Below are positions 51,062 through 61,390 of a stretch of 64,000 nt of DNA, one piece after another. The notes below the pieces were generated by a model. It made no database searches and was not told where the DNA came from. It worked only from the letters and a program-made list of their open reading frames with translations. A program made the translations under genes and the position numbers. The first letter of the stretch is position 1. The number at the start of each line of letters is the position of its first letter. The stretch lies in NCBI GenBank assembly GCA_016711925.1, contig JADJSA010000018.1, forward strand, positions 62,001-126,000, written 5' to 3'. Source of the stretch: Candidatus Methylophosphatis haderslevensis (GTDB lineage Bacteria > Pseudomonadota > Gammaproteobacteria > Burkholderiales > Rhodocyclaceae).

Positions 51062-51823
51062 TCAGATGCGCGGCACTGTCGCGGCCAGCACCTTGAGCCG
51101 GTCGCGCGCCGACTGGTAGTCGGGAAACAGACGTTCCACCTGCGACCAGAACCGCGCACTGTGATTCATTTCGACCAGATGCGCCAGTTCGTGCGCAACC
51201 ACGTAATCGATTTGCGCCGGTGGCAGATGGATCAGCCGCCAGTTGAGCCGGATGCCGCTGCGATGGCTGCAACTGCCCCAGCGCGACTGCGCCGAAGACA
51301 GCGCCAGGGCAGGCATCGCGCGGCCCAATTGCACGGCATAGACGCCGACGCGTTCGCGGAAATGATCGAGCGCCCGCTCCTGCAGAGAGCGCCGCAGGAG
51401 CTGGCGCGGGTCCGCTCCGCCACGCACCTCCAGCCGGATCTCGCGCTCGGCCGGCTGCCAACGCACGCGCTGCATGCCGCCGGCCAGACGCACGGTCCAC
51501 GTCTCGCCGAGAACCGGCAAGGTTGCGCCGTCGTGCGCGACATACGGACCGACCGTCGCCGAGGCCCGCCACTCGTCGAGCTTGCGGCAAATCCAGTCAG
51601 TGTGCAGGCGCATGAACGACTCGATCTCGAGCAGCCCGGTATGGCGGGGCGCGCCGATCCGCAGGCCGCGCTGGTCGATAGTGATGCCTATCGTGCGCCG
51701 GCGCGAGCGCATCAGCTTGTACGCAACGATTCCGCTGCCGAGCTGAATCCGCCGCATTTGCTCGCCCTCGGCGGACGGCGTCAGGAACGGCAGTTCGAGT
51801 TGTCCGAGCAGGGGTTGTGTCAT
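51062..51823 (-). CDS. YgjP/WSS1-type metallopeptidase
   Basis: The 253-residue protein has the zinc site HELAHLVEMNH with the downstream glutamate-type region FWSQVERLFPDYQSARDRLK. Upstream it has RWGSCSHRSGIRLNWRLIHL, the signature of the YgjP / DUF45 (M48-related) family. ATG 51823 (MTQPLLGQLELPFL) is preferred. No signal peptide is present, so it acts in the cytoplasm. Substrate is unknown; relatives include DNA-protein crosslink proteases. It lies 29 bp upstream of gloA. Confidence 0.87.
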   Translation of the reverse strand: MTQPLLGQLELPFLTPSAEGEQMRRIQLGSGIVAYKLMRSRRRTIGITIDQRGLRIGAPRHTGLLEIESFMRLHTDWICRKLDEWRASATVGPYVAHDGATLPVLGETWTVRLAGGMQRVRWQPAEREIRLEVRGGADPRQLLRRSLQERALDHFRERVGVYAVQLGRAMPALALSSAQSRWGSCSHRSGIRLNWRLIHLPPAQIDYVVAHELAHLVEMNHSARFWSQVERLFPDYQSARDRLKVLAATVPRI

Positions 51824-51957
51824 ATGTTCATTCCGATAGCAATTCGGCCTGGACGCATTTCCGGTATCACGCGCACATGCCCGGGCGAGCACCTGCGGGA
51901 ACATTTCGCGCGATAGTAGCATCAGCCGCCAATTCAAACGCAGACAGCCCGCGACAT

Positions 51958-52179
51958 TCAGTACCAACAGCAAACCGCGGTTTCTATCGTGCGCGAAGTT
52001 TCTCCGGGCGGCGTGCCGGCCCGACAGCCGCCGCCCTCGACACGGATGCGGACCGAAGCGCACCCGCTGCGCCGCAGGCTATACGACAGCGGGGAATCGA
52101 ACAGCGGCAGCACGAGTTGATCGCCGGGACGTCCCGCCGGCGGCGGATCAAGCAGCAGATCCGGCGATGCCTTGAGCAT
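51958..52179 (-). pseudogene. Possible remnant of a second YgjP-like gene
   Basis: The 73-residue frame (MLKASPDLLLDPPPAGRPGD) includes QLVLPLFDSPLSYSLRRSGC and a following VRIRVEGGG segment, which resemble the N-terminus of YgjP-type proteins (the neighbour has QLELPF and later IVAYKLMRSRRRTIGITID). The rest of the domain, including HExxH, is missing. It overlaps the plsC stop. The remaining bases 51824-51957 show nothing. It could be a chance frame. Confidence 0.3.
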
Positions 52180-52897
52180 CGGAGTAGCGATGCGGGCTGA
52201 TGCGCCGCATCTCGGCCTCGATCCACGCCTCTGCGCGGCGATTGATTTCCTCCGCGTTCAGACCGTTGGCATCGATCGGCGGCCCGATGCTTACGGTGAT
52301 CAGTCCCGGCCGCTTTACGAACGCATTGCGCGGCCAGAACTCGCCCGCATTGTGCGCCACCGGCACAACCTGCACACCGGTTTTCGCCGCGAGTTGGGCG
52401 CCGCCGCCCTTGTAGCGTTTGGTGTGGCCAGGCGCGACCCGCGTGCCCTCGGGGAAAACGACTACCCAGAAACCCTGGGCCAGCAGCGTACGGCCCTGCC
52501 GAACCACCTGCTCCAGCGCACCGATACCCGCCTTGCGATCGATCGAGACAATCGGCATGCGCGCCAGTCCCCAGCCGAAGAACGGCACCCGCAGCAGTTC
52601 CTTCTTCAGGACGAATGCAACCGGCGGAAAAATGTGCTGCAAGGCCATGGTCTCCCAAGCTGACTGATGCTTGCACAGGATCACCGAGGCTTCGGCCGGC
52701 ATATTTTCTCGGCCGCGCACCTCGTAGCGTATACCAGTGATCCACTTGACGCCCCACATCACGATGTCGGTCCAGCGGGTGATGATGCGGTAGCGCAGGT
52801 GAGGCGGCAACGGATACGAGGCCATGCCCGCCAACGCGAACACCGGCGTCACGACGATCATCAAGAACGCCAGTACGAGCGATCGCAGAAGGCTCAT
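52148..52897 (-). CDS. plsC: 1-acylglycerol-3-phosphate O-acyltransferase
   Basis: The 249-residue protein has an N-terminal TM segment (MSLLRSLVLAFLMIVVTPVF) and acyltransferase motifs: ILCKHQSAWETMAL (motif I, with Glu in place of the usual Asp of HxxxxD), VFPEGTRVAPG (motif III) and VQVVPVAHNAGEFWPR (motif IV). The KHQSAWET form is frequent in betaproteobacterial PlsC and need not mean inactivity. It makes phosphatidic acid at the inner membrane. It follows gmhB by 7 bp. Confidence 0.9.
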   Translation of the reverse strand: MSLLRSLVLAFLMIVVTPVFALAGMASYPLPPHLRYRIITRWTDIVMWGVKWITGIRYEVRGRENMPAEASVILCKHQSAWETMALQHIFPPVAFVLKKELLRVPFFGWGLARMPIVSIDRKAGIGALEQVVRQGRTLLAQGFWVVVFPEGTRVAPGHTKRYKGGGAQLAAKTGVQVVPVAHNAGEFWPRNAFVKRPGLITVSIGPPIDANGLNAEEINRRAEAWIEAEMRRISPHRYSDAQGIAGSAA

Positions 52898-52904
52898 CGG
52901 CCGC

Positions 52905-53438
52905 TCAGGACGCTACTTTCTGCGCAAAGGCGGCAAGCGTCGGGAAGACGATCGTCTGGGCGGGCAGTTCCGCTTCCTTGCGAGTCTTCTCGCCCTTGCC
53001 GGTCAGCACCAGGTAAGGCTGCGCGCCGACTGCCACAGCGGACTGCAGATCGCGCAGCGAATCGCCGACTGTCGGCACGCCGGCCAGATCGGTGTTGTAG
53101 CGCTCGGCGATCTGGCGCATCAGGCCGGGTTTTGGCTTGCGGCAGTCGCACTTTTCTTCGGACGAGTGCGGGCAGAAGAACACCGCATCGATGCGTCCGC
53201 CCGCTTGCATCACCGCCCTGTGCATTCGCTCGTGGATCGCGTTGAGCGTATCCATATCGAACAGGCCGCGACTGACGCCGGACTGGTTGGTCGCCACCAG
53301 GACACGATATCCCCATTGGTTCAGCCGCGCGATCGCCTCAAGCGAACCGGCTATCGGCTTCCACTCGTCGGGGGACTTGATGAACTGGTCGGAGTCCTGA
53401 TTGATTACGCCATCGCGGTCGAGAATGACGAGTTTCAT
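52905..53438 (-). CDS. gmhB: D-glycero-D-manno-heptose 1,7-bisphosphate 7-phosphatase
   Basis: The 177-residue HAD phosphatase begins MKLVILDRDGVINQDSDQFI and has VATNQSGVSRGLF. Its zinc-binding loop FFCPHSSEEKCDCRKPKPGL, with Cys-His-Cys-Cys ligands, and VGDSLRDLQSAVAVG complete the GmhB/HisB-N pattern. It works in LPS heptose synthesis. It lies 6 bp after glyS and 7 bp before plsC in one minus-strand operon. Confidence 0.93.
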   Translation of the reverse strand: MKLVILDRDGVINQDSDQFIKSPDEWKPIAGSLEAIARLNQWGYRVLVATNQSGVSRGLFDMDTLNAIHERMHRAVMQAGGRIDAVFFCPHSSEEKCDCRKPKPGLMRQIAERYNTDLAGVPTVGDSLRDLQSAVAVGAQPYLVLTGKGEKTRKEAELPAQTIVFPTLAAFAQKVAS

Positions 53439-53444
53439 GCGGTT

Positions 53445-55549
53445 CTATTTCTCCACGGCAAGCCGCGAAATGTCCGCGACGCAGTTCATCAGCCCGGCAA
53501 GCTGCGTAAGCAGCCGGAGACGGTTGGCGCGGGTGAGGGGCTCGTCGGCCATCACCATCACCGAATCGAAGAAACTGTCGACCGTGTCGCGCAGCGTTGC
53601 CAACTGGCGCAACGCGCCCGTGTAGTCCTCGCCGGCGACCATGGAACGAATCAGTGGCGAGATCTCGTTGACCTGCTGAAACAGCGCGCGTTCGGCTGCC
53701 TCCTGCAACAGCGCGACATCCGGCTCGCCTTGCGGTGCCTCGCCACGCTCCTCGGCCTTGCGCAGGATATTGACGATACGCTTGTTGGCGGCGGCCAGTG
53801 CGCTCGCCGCTGGCAACGCCACGAACTCATGCACGGCGGCGAGCTTGGCCGGCACGAGATCGATCCGCGTCGGGCGCAGCGCCAGCACGGCGTCGACCGC
53901 CGCAGCCGAATGACCGGCTTCGCGCAACTGGTTGCGCAGGCGTTCGAACATGAATTCGATCAGCGCTGCGGCGAATCCGTTCTGCAACACGCCGGCAGAA
54001 AAGCCCGCCGTGGCTTCATCGATCAGATCGGCGAGATCCAGCGGCAGCGGCGCTTCCATCAGGATGCGCAGCACACCGAGCGCCGCCCGGCGCAGGCCGA
54101 ACGGATCCTTGTCGCCGGTCGGAGTCTGGCCGATGCCGAAGAAACCGACCAGCGCATCAAGCTTGTCGGCCAATGCGACTGCGGCAGCGGTGTTGCCTTG
54201 CGGCAGCATGTCGCCCGCAAAGCGCGGCCGATAGTGTTGCTCGATGGCATCGGCAACCGCCTGCGGGGCGCCCTCGTGCAGCGCGTAGTAGCGGCCCATG
54301 GTGCCCTGCAATTCGGGAAACTCGCCGACCATGTCTGTCACCAGATCTGCCTTGCACAGACGCGCCGCCTGCTCGGCGAGTTGCCGATCGGCACCCAGCC
54401 GCCCGGCTATCGCTGCCGCAAGGCGCGTCAATCGACGGACGCGATCGCCCGTGGAGCCGAGCTTGTTGTGGTAGACGACCGCGTCGAGCTTGCCGACCCG
54501 CGATTCAAGCCCGTGCTTGCGATCCTGCTCGAAGAAGAATCGCGCATCCGACAGACGCGGGCGCACCACGCGCTGGTTGCCGGAAACGATGTTCGAGGGG
54601 TCGGCCAGTTGCATGTTGGAAACGATCAGGAAGCGATTCAGCAGCTTGCCGTTGGCATCGAACAGCGGAAAGTACTTCTGGTTCTGCTTCATCGTGAGGA
54701 TCAGGCATTCCTGCGGTACCGCCAGGTATTCCGGCTCGAACTCGGCGACGTAGACCGTCGGATGTTCGACCAGTGCGGTCACTTCATCGAGCAGCGCCGC
54801 ATCCTCGACCGGGTGTACGCCTTCGCCCACCCGTGCGGCAGCCTGCTTGAGGCGCTCGGTGATCAATGCGCGGCGGGCAGCAAACGATGCAATGACGCTC
54901 CCCGCCTCGTAGAGGGTTTTCGCGTAGTCCGCGGCCTCGGCAATGATCACCTCGCCCGCGCCCATGAATCGGTGGCCGCGGGTCCGGTTGCCGGCGGATA
55001 GGCCGAGCACTTCGCCGGGCACCACGCGGCCGCCATGGAGCATGACAAGCCCATGGACCGGACGCACGAACTGGTGATCGGAATCACCCCAGCGCATCAC
55101 CTTGGGAATCGGCAACTTCTTGATCGCTTCGGCAACGATGCCGGCCAGCACCGCATCGAGCGCGGCGCCGCGCACCGTCATGTTGCAGTAGAAAGTTTCA
55201 CTCTTGCCATCGAGTCGTTTCTCGAACGACGACAGCGCATCGAGCGCAATGCCTTTGGCATCGAGCTTCTTCAGCAGGGCAGGTGTCGGCCTGCCGCCTG
55301 CATCGAGCGCCACCGAGACCGGCATGATCTTCTCGGCAACCATCCGATCGGCCGCTCGGTCGGCAACATCCGCGATGGTTACCGCAAGACGGCGCGGGCT
55401 GGCATAACCGTCGTGACGGGCGCCGGCCGACAGCAGCCGGCAGTCGACCAGCCCCTTGACGATTCCGTCGGCAAAGGCCGCACCCAGGCGCGCCAGCGCC
55501 TTGGGCGGCAATTCCTCGGTCAGCAATTCGACCAGCAGGGTGGCGGTGC

Positions 55550-55553
<4 letters not shown>
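53445..55553 (-). CDS. glyS: Glycyl-tRNA synthetase beta subunit
   Basis: The 702-residue subunit starts MSTATLLVELLTEELPPKAL, the conserved N-terminus, and includes FEPEYLAVPQECLILTMKQN, DANGKLLNRFLIVSNMQLAD and the C-terminal anticodon-binding-like part. Its start overlaps the glyQ stop by ATGA. It forms the alpha2beta2 enzyme that charges tRNA-Gly. Confidence 0.96.
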
Positions 55554-56470
<917 letters not shown>

Positions 56471-56485
56471 AGCGCAAGCCCGGTC

Positions 56486-56503
56486 AATCGCGAAGCCGCG
56501 ATT
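56486..56503. promoter_or_regulatory. Inverted repeat upstream of glyQ
   Basis: AATCGCG and CGCGATT flank AAGC. It begins 16 bp before the glyQ start. The adjacent TAAAAT (complement of 56501-56506) could be a -10 box, though no clear -35 was seen. A small hairpin in the glyQ leader, or terminator of the upstream sulfurtransferase operon, is possible. Confidence 0.4.
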
Positions 56504-56544
56504 TTACAGGGTTAGTCCACATCACGTGCCGGCGAGCAGGCAGC

Positions 56545-57552
56545 TCAGCAGTTGGCGCAGGACGCCGGCTTGCCCTGTTGCCGCAACTGCGCTTCAAGAT
56601 CCTCCACCCGTCGTGCCAGTTCGCGCAGCCGCTGGTTCATCTGGCCGACGTTCAGAAACACTTCGCTGTCGGCCGGCGCATCGAGCTTGGCGGCGTAGCC
56701 CAGCCATGAACTGTCATAAACCTTGATGTTGCGAAACCCGAGATCCTGCAGCACGCTGGCGGTCTGTGCCGCGCGCACGCCGCTCTGGCACATGACGACC
56801 GTTTCCTTGGCGGGATCGAGTGCGGCATACAGCTTCTTCAGGTCGGCCGACTCCTTCAAACTCATCCCGGAGGAATTGTCGACCTGACGCTGAGCGAATT
56901 TCTGCTGGGCCAGCGGATCGCGCCAGTTGTGCTCGTAGGGGATGTTGATTGCGCCGGGGATGTGACCACCGCGGATTGCCCGGATATCCTCGCCGGAGAA
57001 TTCGCGCGGCGTGCGCGCATCGACGATCTGCACGTCGTTGCGTCCGAGCCGTGCGACGACGTCGCGCGTGCTGATCGCCTGTTCTGGTGCCGGCTTGAGC
57101 GCGAGTTTGACCGCCGGACGCGTCACTTCGTCGACACTGGAGGCGCCGCCCGCATCGCGCCAGCTCTCGAAGCCGTCGTGGAACACACGAACCTGCTGCG
57201 CGCCGAAATAGCGCAAGGTGTAACGGGCAAAATGCGGCGTGGTGCTGCCGCGCCAGCCGTAGACGACGACTTCCTTCGCCGGGTCGATCCCCGCGCTGCC
57301 GAGAATCTCCTCGATGTCCGATTGCGCAATGAAATCCTCGCTGTTCGGATCGCGCAGTTCGCTGGCCGCTTCGCCGATCGAGACCGCGCCCGGGATGTGC
57401 CCTTTGCGGTAGTCCTGTTTGGCGCGCACGTCCCAGATCAATGCGCCGCGTTCGATCGCCTGCCGGACGAAGGCGGCATCGACAACCACTGCCGCATGCG
57501 CGGCCGCATTCCAGATCAGGACTGCAAGGGCAAGTACCGTCGAGCGCACCAT
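56545..57552 (-). CDS. Exported two-domain rhodanese-like sulfurtransferase
   Basis: The 335-residue protein has a signal peptide (MVRSTVLALAVLIWNAAAHA). A first rhodanese domain (about 22-140) has no active cysteine (VVYGWRGS in its place). A second domain has C255 in VVMCQSGVRA. A C-terminal coiled coil (MNQRLRELARRVEDLEAQLR) ends with CANC. GGAGG lies 5 bases before the ATG. It should be periplasmic, handling sulfane sulfur or thiosulfate. The terminal Cys pair is an unusual addition. It lies 29 bp downstream of lnt. Confidence 0.85.
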   Translation of the reverse strand: MVRSTVLALAVLIWNAAAHAAVVVDAAFVRQAIERGALIWDVRAKQDYRKGHIPGAVSIGEAASELRDPNSEDFIAQSDIEEILGSAGIDPAKEVVVYGWRGSTTPHFARYTLRYFGAQQVRVFHDGFESWRDAGGASSVDEVTRPAVKLALKPAPEQAISTRDVVARLGRNDVQIVDARTPREFSGEDIRAIRGGHIPGAINIPYEHNWRDPLAQQKFAQRQVDNSSGMSLKESADLKKLYAALDPAKETVVMCQSGVRAAQTASVLQDLGFRNIKVYDSSWLGYAAKLDAPADSEVFLNVGQMNQRLRELARRVEDLEAQLRQQGKPASCANC

Positions 57553-57581
57553 CGCAACCTCCGCAAACCGCATGCTGCCCG

Positions 57582-59063
57582 CTATGCGCTGCCCCGGCGG
57601 CTGACCAGGGCAAAGAACAGCACGAGAATGGACAAACCGATCGCGCCCCAGTTGCCGATGCGTGAATACGGCGTCAGACCAGCATATCCCTGCACGGTTG
57701 CCGCGACCACGGCCGGCTCGAAATCGGGTGCATGCGCCGTGACTACGCCTTGCGGCGAGATTACCGCAGTAGTCCCGGTATTGGTGGCCCGCAGCATCGG
57801 CCGGCCGGTTTCGAGCGCGCGCATCTGCGACATTTGCAGATGCTGCGGCTGCGCAAGCGAGCGGCCGAACCAGGCTGTGTTGGTAAGGTTGAGCAGCAGT
57901 GTCGCTTGTGGCAGCGCCTCGATGATTTCTTCGCCGAACGCGTCTTCGTAGCAGATGTTGATCGCCACCTGCTGGCCGGCGATCGCCAACGGCGGCTGTC
58001 CGGGCGGCCCCGGGCTCTGGTCGGACATCGGAATCGACAGCCACCGATAGATCCACGACAGTCCGGGCGGCGAATACTCGCCGAACGCCACCAGATGGCG
58101 TTTGCGGTATTGCTGTGAGCCACTGGATCCGAGGCTCACCGCGGTATTGAAGTAACGCGACCCGCGCGCCGACTGCTCGCGCGTGAATACGCCGAAGATC
58201 ACATCGCCGCCCGCACGTTTCGCCGCCGCTTCGAGGCTGTCGAGGTATGCGGGCGGCAGATCGTCGAGCGACAGCGGGAGCGTCGTTTCGGGCAGGACGA
58301 TGATCTGTGCCGGATTTGCCTCCACCAGATTCAGGTTGTCCGTCAGCCAACGCCCGAGCAGTTCGGGTTGCCATTTGAGGCTCTGCGGAATGTTCGGCTG
58401 CAACAGCTTCACCGAAACGGGCGCGCCCACGGGCTGGGTCCATTCGATGCGGCCCAGGCCCATGCCGGCGGTCGCGACTAGCGCAACCAGCCCCGACGCC
58501 GCAAACAGGTGGCGGCGACGGTTGCGGTTCAGCGCCAGACAGGCTGCGCTCGCCAACAGCAGAAAGCTCGATCCGTACATGCCGAACAGCGGCGCGAATC
58601 CGGCAAGCGGGCTTGGCGGCGCCTGGGTATTGCCGATAGCGAGCCACGGGAACCCGCTCAGAATCCAGCCGCGTATCCACTCGAACATCGTCCAGGTGGC
58701 CGCGGCCAGGGCCGCATCGCGCCAGGGAAGGCCGCTGCGCAGCCAGCCGAATGCCGCCCCCGACGCGGCGGGGAACAAGGCGAGAACACTGCAGAACAGC
58801 AGGACTGCAAGGGCGGCAAGCGGCAGCGGCATGCCGCCATGATCGTGAAGGCTGACATAGATCCACGAGACGCCGGTAAGGAACAAGCCCAGTCCGAAGG
58901 CAAACCCGAGCGCGGCCGCCTGCCTTGCCGACGCGCTCGACCACAATCCGACCAGCAGGGCGAATGTCAGCAGCGGCAACGGGAACAGGAAGAACGGCGC
59001 AAAGCCGGCGACAGTCAGCGCGCCCGAGCAGAAGGCGACGGCCAGCCGCAACCCGAGGGTCAT
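57582..59063 (-). CDS. lnt: Apolipoprotein N-acyltransferase
   Basis: The 493-residue protein has about seven N-terminal TM helices and a periplasmic nitrilase-type domain with the Glu-Lys-Cys triad: IIVLPETTLPL (E259), QYRKRHLVAFGEY (K321) and NICYEDAFGEE (C371). It adds the third acyl chain to lipoproteins. Start overlaps the corC stop by 4 bases, the usual corC-lnt coupling. Confidence 0.95.
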   Translation of the reverse strand: MTLGLRLAVAFCSGALTVAGFAPFFLFPLPLLTFALLVGLWSSASARQAAALGFAFGLGLFLTGVSWIYVSLHDHGGMPLPLAALAVLLFCSVLALFPAASGAAFGWLRSGLPWRDAALAAATWTMFEWIRGWILSGFPWLAIGNTQAPPSPLAGFAPLFGMYGSSFLLLASAACLALNRNRRRHLFAASGLVALVATAGMGLGRIEWTQPVGAPVSVKLLQPNIPQSLKWQPELLGRWLTDNLNLVEANPAQIIVLPETTLPLSLDDLPPAYLDSLEAAAKRAGGDVIFGVFTREQSARGSRYFNTAVSLGSSGSQQYRKRHLVAFGEYSPPGLSWIYRWLSIPMSDQSPGPPGQPPLAIAGQQVAINICYEDAFGEEIIEALPQATLLLNLTNTAWFGRSLAQPQHLQMSQMRALETGRPMLRATNTGTTAVISPQGVVTAHAPDFEPAVVAATVQGYAGLTPYSRIGNWGAIGLSILVLFFALVSRRGSA

Positions 59064-59932
59064 GCAGCCGGCTTGTGCGGGCGCCTCTGCACGGCTTCGT
59101 CGGCGGTGGCGTGCGCGGTACGATCGACCAGCAGCGTATGCACGCGGCGGCTGTCGGCGCGCAGCACGGTGACACGCAGGCCGTCCAAAAGAATCACCTC
59201 GCCGCGCTTGGGCAAGCGGCCCAGGTTATGGATGACCAACCCGCCAACCGTGTCGAACGCTTCGTCGGAAAACGCGGTATCGAAGGCGACGTTGAAATCC
59301 TCAATCTCGGTTGTGGCCTTGACGCGGTATCGCCCGGTCTGGTCAAGCTTGATGTTGTCAGAGGTTTCGTCGAAATCGTACTCGTCTTCAATGTCGCCGA
59401 CGATCTGCTCCAGCACGTCTTCGATCGTTACGAGCCCGGCGACGCCGCCGTACTCATCGACGACAACCGCCATATGGTTGCGACTGACCCGGAATTCCCG
59501 CAACAGTACGTTCAGCCGTTTGGACTCGGGCACGAACACCGCCGGACGCAGCATGTCCCGCAGATCGAATTCCCGGCCGGAAAAATGGCGGAGCATGTCC
59601 TTTGCCAGCAGGATGCCGATGACGTCGTCCTTGTTCTCGCCGATCACCGGAAAGCGCGAATGGGTGGCCGCAATCACCCGTTCAACCATCTTGTCGATCG
59701 GCTCGTCGACGTCGACGCAGTCCATCTGCGCCCGCGGCACCATGATGTCGCGAACCTGCATTTCGGAAACCTGCAGCGCACCCTCGATGATCGACAGGGC
59801 GTCGCTGTCGAGAAGGTTGCGCTCGTAGGCGGAATGAAGCAGGGCGAGCAACTGCTCGCGATCTTCCGGCTCGCGCATCAACAGTGCGGAGATCCGTTCG
59901 ATGAAGGAAGGTCGGCTACCGGAACTGTCCAT
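59060..59932 (-). CDS. corC: CorC/YbeX magnesium/cobalt efflux-associated CBS protein
   Basis: The 290-residue cytoplasmic protein contains a CBS pair (about 68-185; IMVPRAQMDCVDVDEPIDKM, then EYGGVAGLVTIEDVLEQIVG) and a C-terminal transporter-associated domain (FDTVGGLVIHNLGRLPKRGE). An N-terminal membrane domain is absent, as in CorC/YbeX. A TTG two codons upstream is an alternative start. Neighbours ybeY and lnt are standard. Confidence 0.92.
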   Translation of the reverse strand: MDSSGSRPSFIERISALLMREPEDREQLLALLHSAYERNLLDSDALSIIEGALQVSEMQVRDIMVPRAQMDCVDVDEPIDKMVERVIAATHSRFPVIGENKDDVIGILLAKDMLRHFSGREFDLRDMLRPAVFVPESKRLNVLLREFRVSRNHMAVVVDEYGGVAGLVTIEDVLEQIVGDIEDEYDFDETSDNIKLDQTGRYRVKATTEIEDFNVAFDTAFSDEAFDTVGGLVIHNLGRLPKRGEVILLDGLRVTVLRADSRRVHTLLVDRTAHATADEAVQRRPHKPAA

Positions 59933-59952
59933 GCGCAAGCTGACGGCGACGT

Positions 59953-60432
59953 TCAGCGTTCGCCCTCGTAAGGGTCCGGGTAACCCAGACCGAAAAGTAT
60001 GTCGCGTTCGCGGGCTTCCATTGCTACTGCATCCGCCTCGACTTCGTGGTCATATCCCTGCAAATGCAGCATACCATGCACGATGAGGTGGGCAAAATGC
60101 GCTTCGGCCGGCTTGCCCTGGCGTATCGCCTCGTTAATCACCACCGGCACGCATACTACAAGATCACCGGCAAGCAGCGGTTCGCGCGAATAGGTAAACG
60201 ACAACACGTTGGTCGCGCAATCCTTGCCGCGATAGGCACGATTGAGGCCGCGCCCGTCCTCCTCTGCCACAAAGCGTACCGTTACCTCGGCAGCGCCCGC
60301 GCAGGCCGCACGCACCCAGCGGCGCACCGCCGTGCGCTGCGGTACGCCATCCGAATCGATGGCATATTGCACCGAAAGCGCGAGCCGCCGGCCGGACCCG
60401 CCCTCACGCTTGGCGGCCGCGCGGCTGGCCAT
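59953..60432 (-). CDS. ybeY: Endoribonuclease YbeY (16S rRNA maturation)
   Basis: The 159-residue protein has the metal-binding HLIVHGMLHLQGYDHE and the strand region AEVTVRFVAEEDGRGLNRAY, then RGKDCATNVLSFTY, as in YbeY. Start 60432 overlaps the phoH 3' end by 29 bp, which makes the first 15 or so residues basic. A later start is possible, because the conserved domain begins around RRLALSVQYAIDS. Confidence 0.92.
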   Translation of the reverse strand: MASRAAAKREGGSGRRLALSVQYAIDSDGVPQRTAVRRWVRAACAGAAEVTVRFVAEEDGRGLNRAYRGKDCATNVLSFTYSREPLLAGDLVVCVPVVINEAIRQGKPAEAHFAHLIVHGMLHLQGYDHEVEADAVAMEARERDILFGLGYPDPYEGER

Positions 60433-61390
60433 TGCTGTCGGCGCCTTGTTGCGCCTGATGTTTTTCGTAGGCGGTGACGATACGTGCGACCAGCGGATGG
60501 CGCACCACGTCTTCGGCCGTAAAGTCGGTGAAAGCGATGCCCCGCACGTCCTTGAGGATCTCGCGCGCCTCGACCAGGCCGCTCTTCTGGCCGCGCACCA
60601 GATCGATCTGCGTGACATCGCCGGTGATCACCGCCTTGGCGCCGATTCCGATACGCGTCAGGAACATCTTCATCTGCTCGGGCGTCGTGTTCTGCGCCTC
60701 GTCGAGAATGATGAACGCGTGGTTGAGCGTGCGCCCGCGCATATACGCCAGCGGCGCCACTTCGATCGCCTGCTTTTCAAACAGCTTGGCGACCCGGTCG
60801 AAACCCATCAGATCGTACAGCGCGTCATAGAGCGGCCGCAGGTAGGGATCGACTTTCTGCGCCAGATCGCCGGGCAGGAAGCCGAGCCGCTCGCCCGCCT
60901 CCACCGCCGGGCGGGTGAGCACGATGCGCTCCACGTGCTCGCGCTCGAAGGCATCTACCGCGCTGGCAACTGCCAGGTAGGTCTTGCCGGTGCCGGCCGG
61001 GCCGATGCCGAAGGTGATGTCGTGTTCCTGGATCTGCCGCAGGTACTGCACCTGCCGGGCAGTGCGGCCGTGCAGGTCGCTCTTTTTCGTCAGCAGGGCC
61101 GGTGCGGGCTGCGCGACCTGGCTCCGATTGGCCAGTTCGACCAGACCAAGCTGGATTTCGTCGACCGTCAGGCCGTCGCCCGCGATCTCGTAAAAGTGCT
61201 GCAGCGCGACCGCCGCGCGCTGTGCCTGTGCCGGAAAGCCGCTGACGCGAAACCGTTCGCCGCGGCGGGCGATCGCGACATCGAACGCGGTCTCGATCTG
61301 GCGCAAATTCTCGTCGAGCGCTCCGCAAAGACTGGCCAGACGCGCGTTGTCCAGCGGATCCAGCGTGACTTCGAGCGCCTTGCTTTTCAA
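60404..61390 (-). CDS. ybeZ: PhoH-like ATPase (YbeZ)
   Basis: The 328-residue protein has a KH-like N-terminal region and a PhoH ATPase domain with Walker A GIGPAGTGKTYLAVA, Walker B AFIILDEAQNTTPEQ and ITGDVTQIDL. Its stable neighbours miaB and ybeY link it to ribosome/rRNA quality control. The start overlaps the miaB stop by 4 bases. Confidence 0.94.
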   Translation of the reverse strand: MKSKALEVTLDPLDNARLASLCGALDENLRQIETAFDVAIARRGERFRVSGFPAQAQRAAVALQHFYEIAGDGLTVDEIQLGLVELANRSQVAQPAPALLTKKSDLHGRTARQVQYLRQIQEHDITFGIGPAGTGKTYLAVASAVDAFEREHVERIVLTRPAVEAGERLGFLPGDLAQKVDPYLRPLYDALYDLMGFDRVAKLFEKQAIEVAPLAYMRGRTLNHAFIILDEAQNTTPEQMKMFLTRIGIGAKAVITGDVTQIDLVRGQKSGLVEAREILKDVRGIAFTDFTAEDVVRHPLVARIVTAYEKHQAQQGADSNGQPRGRQA

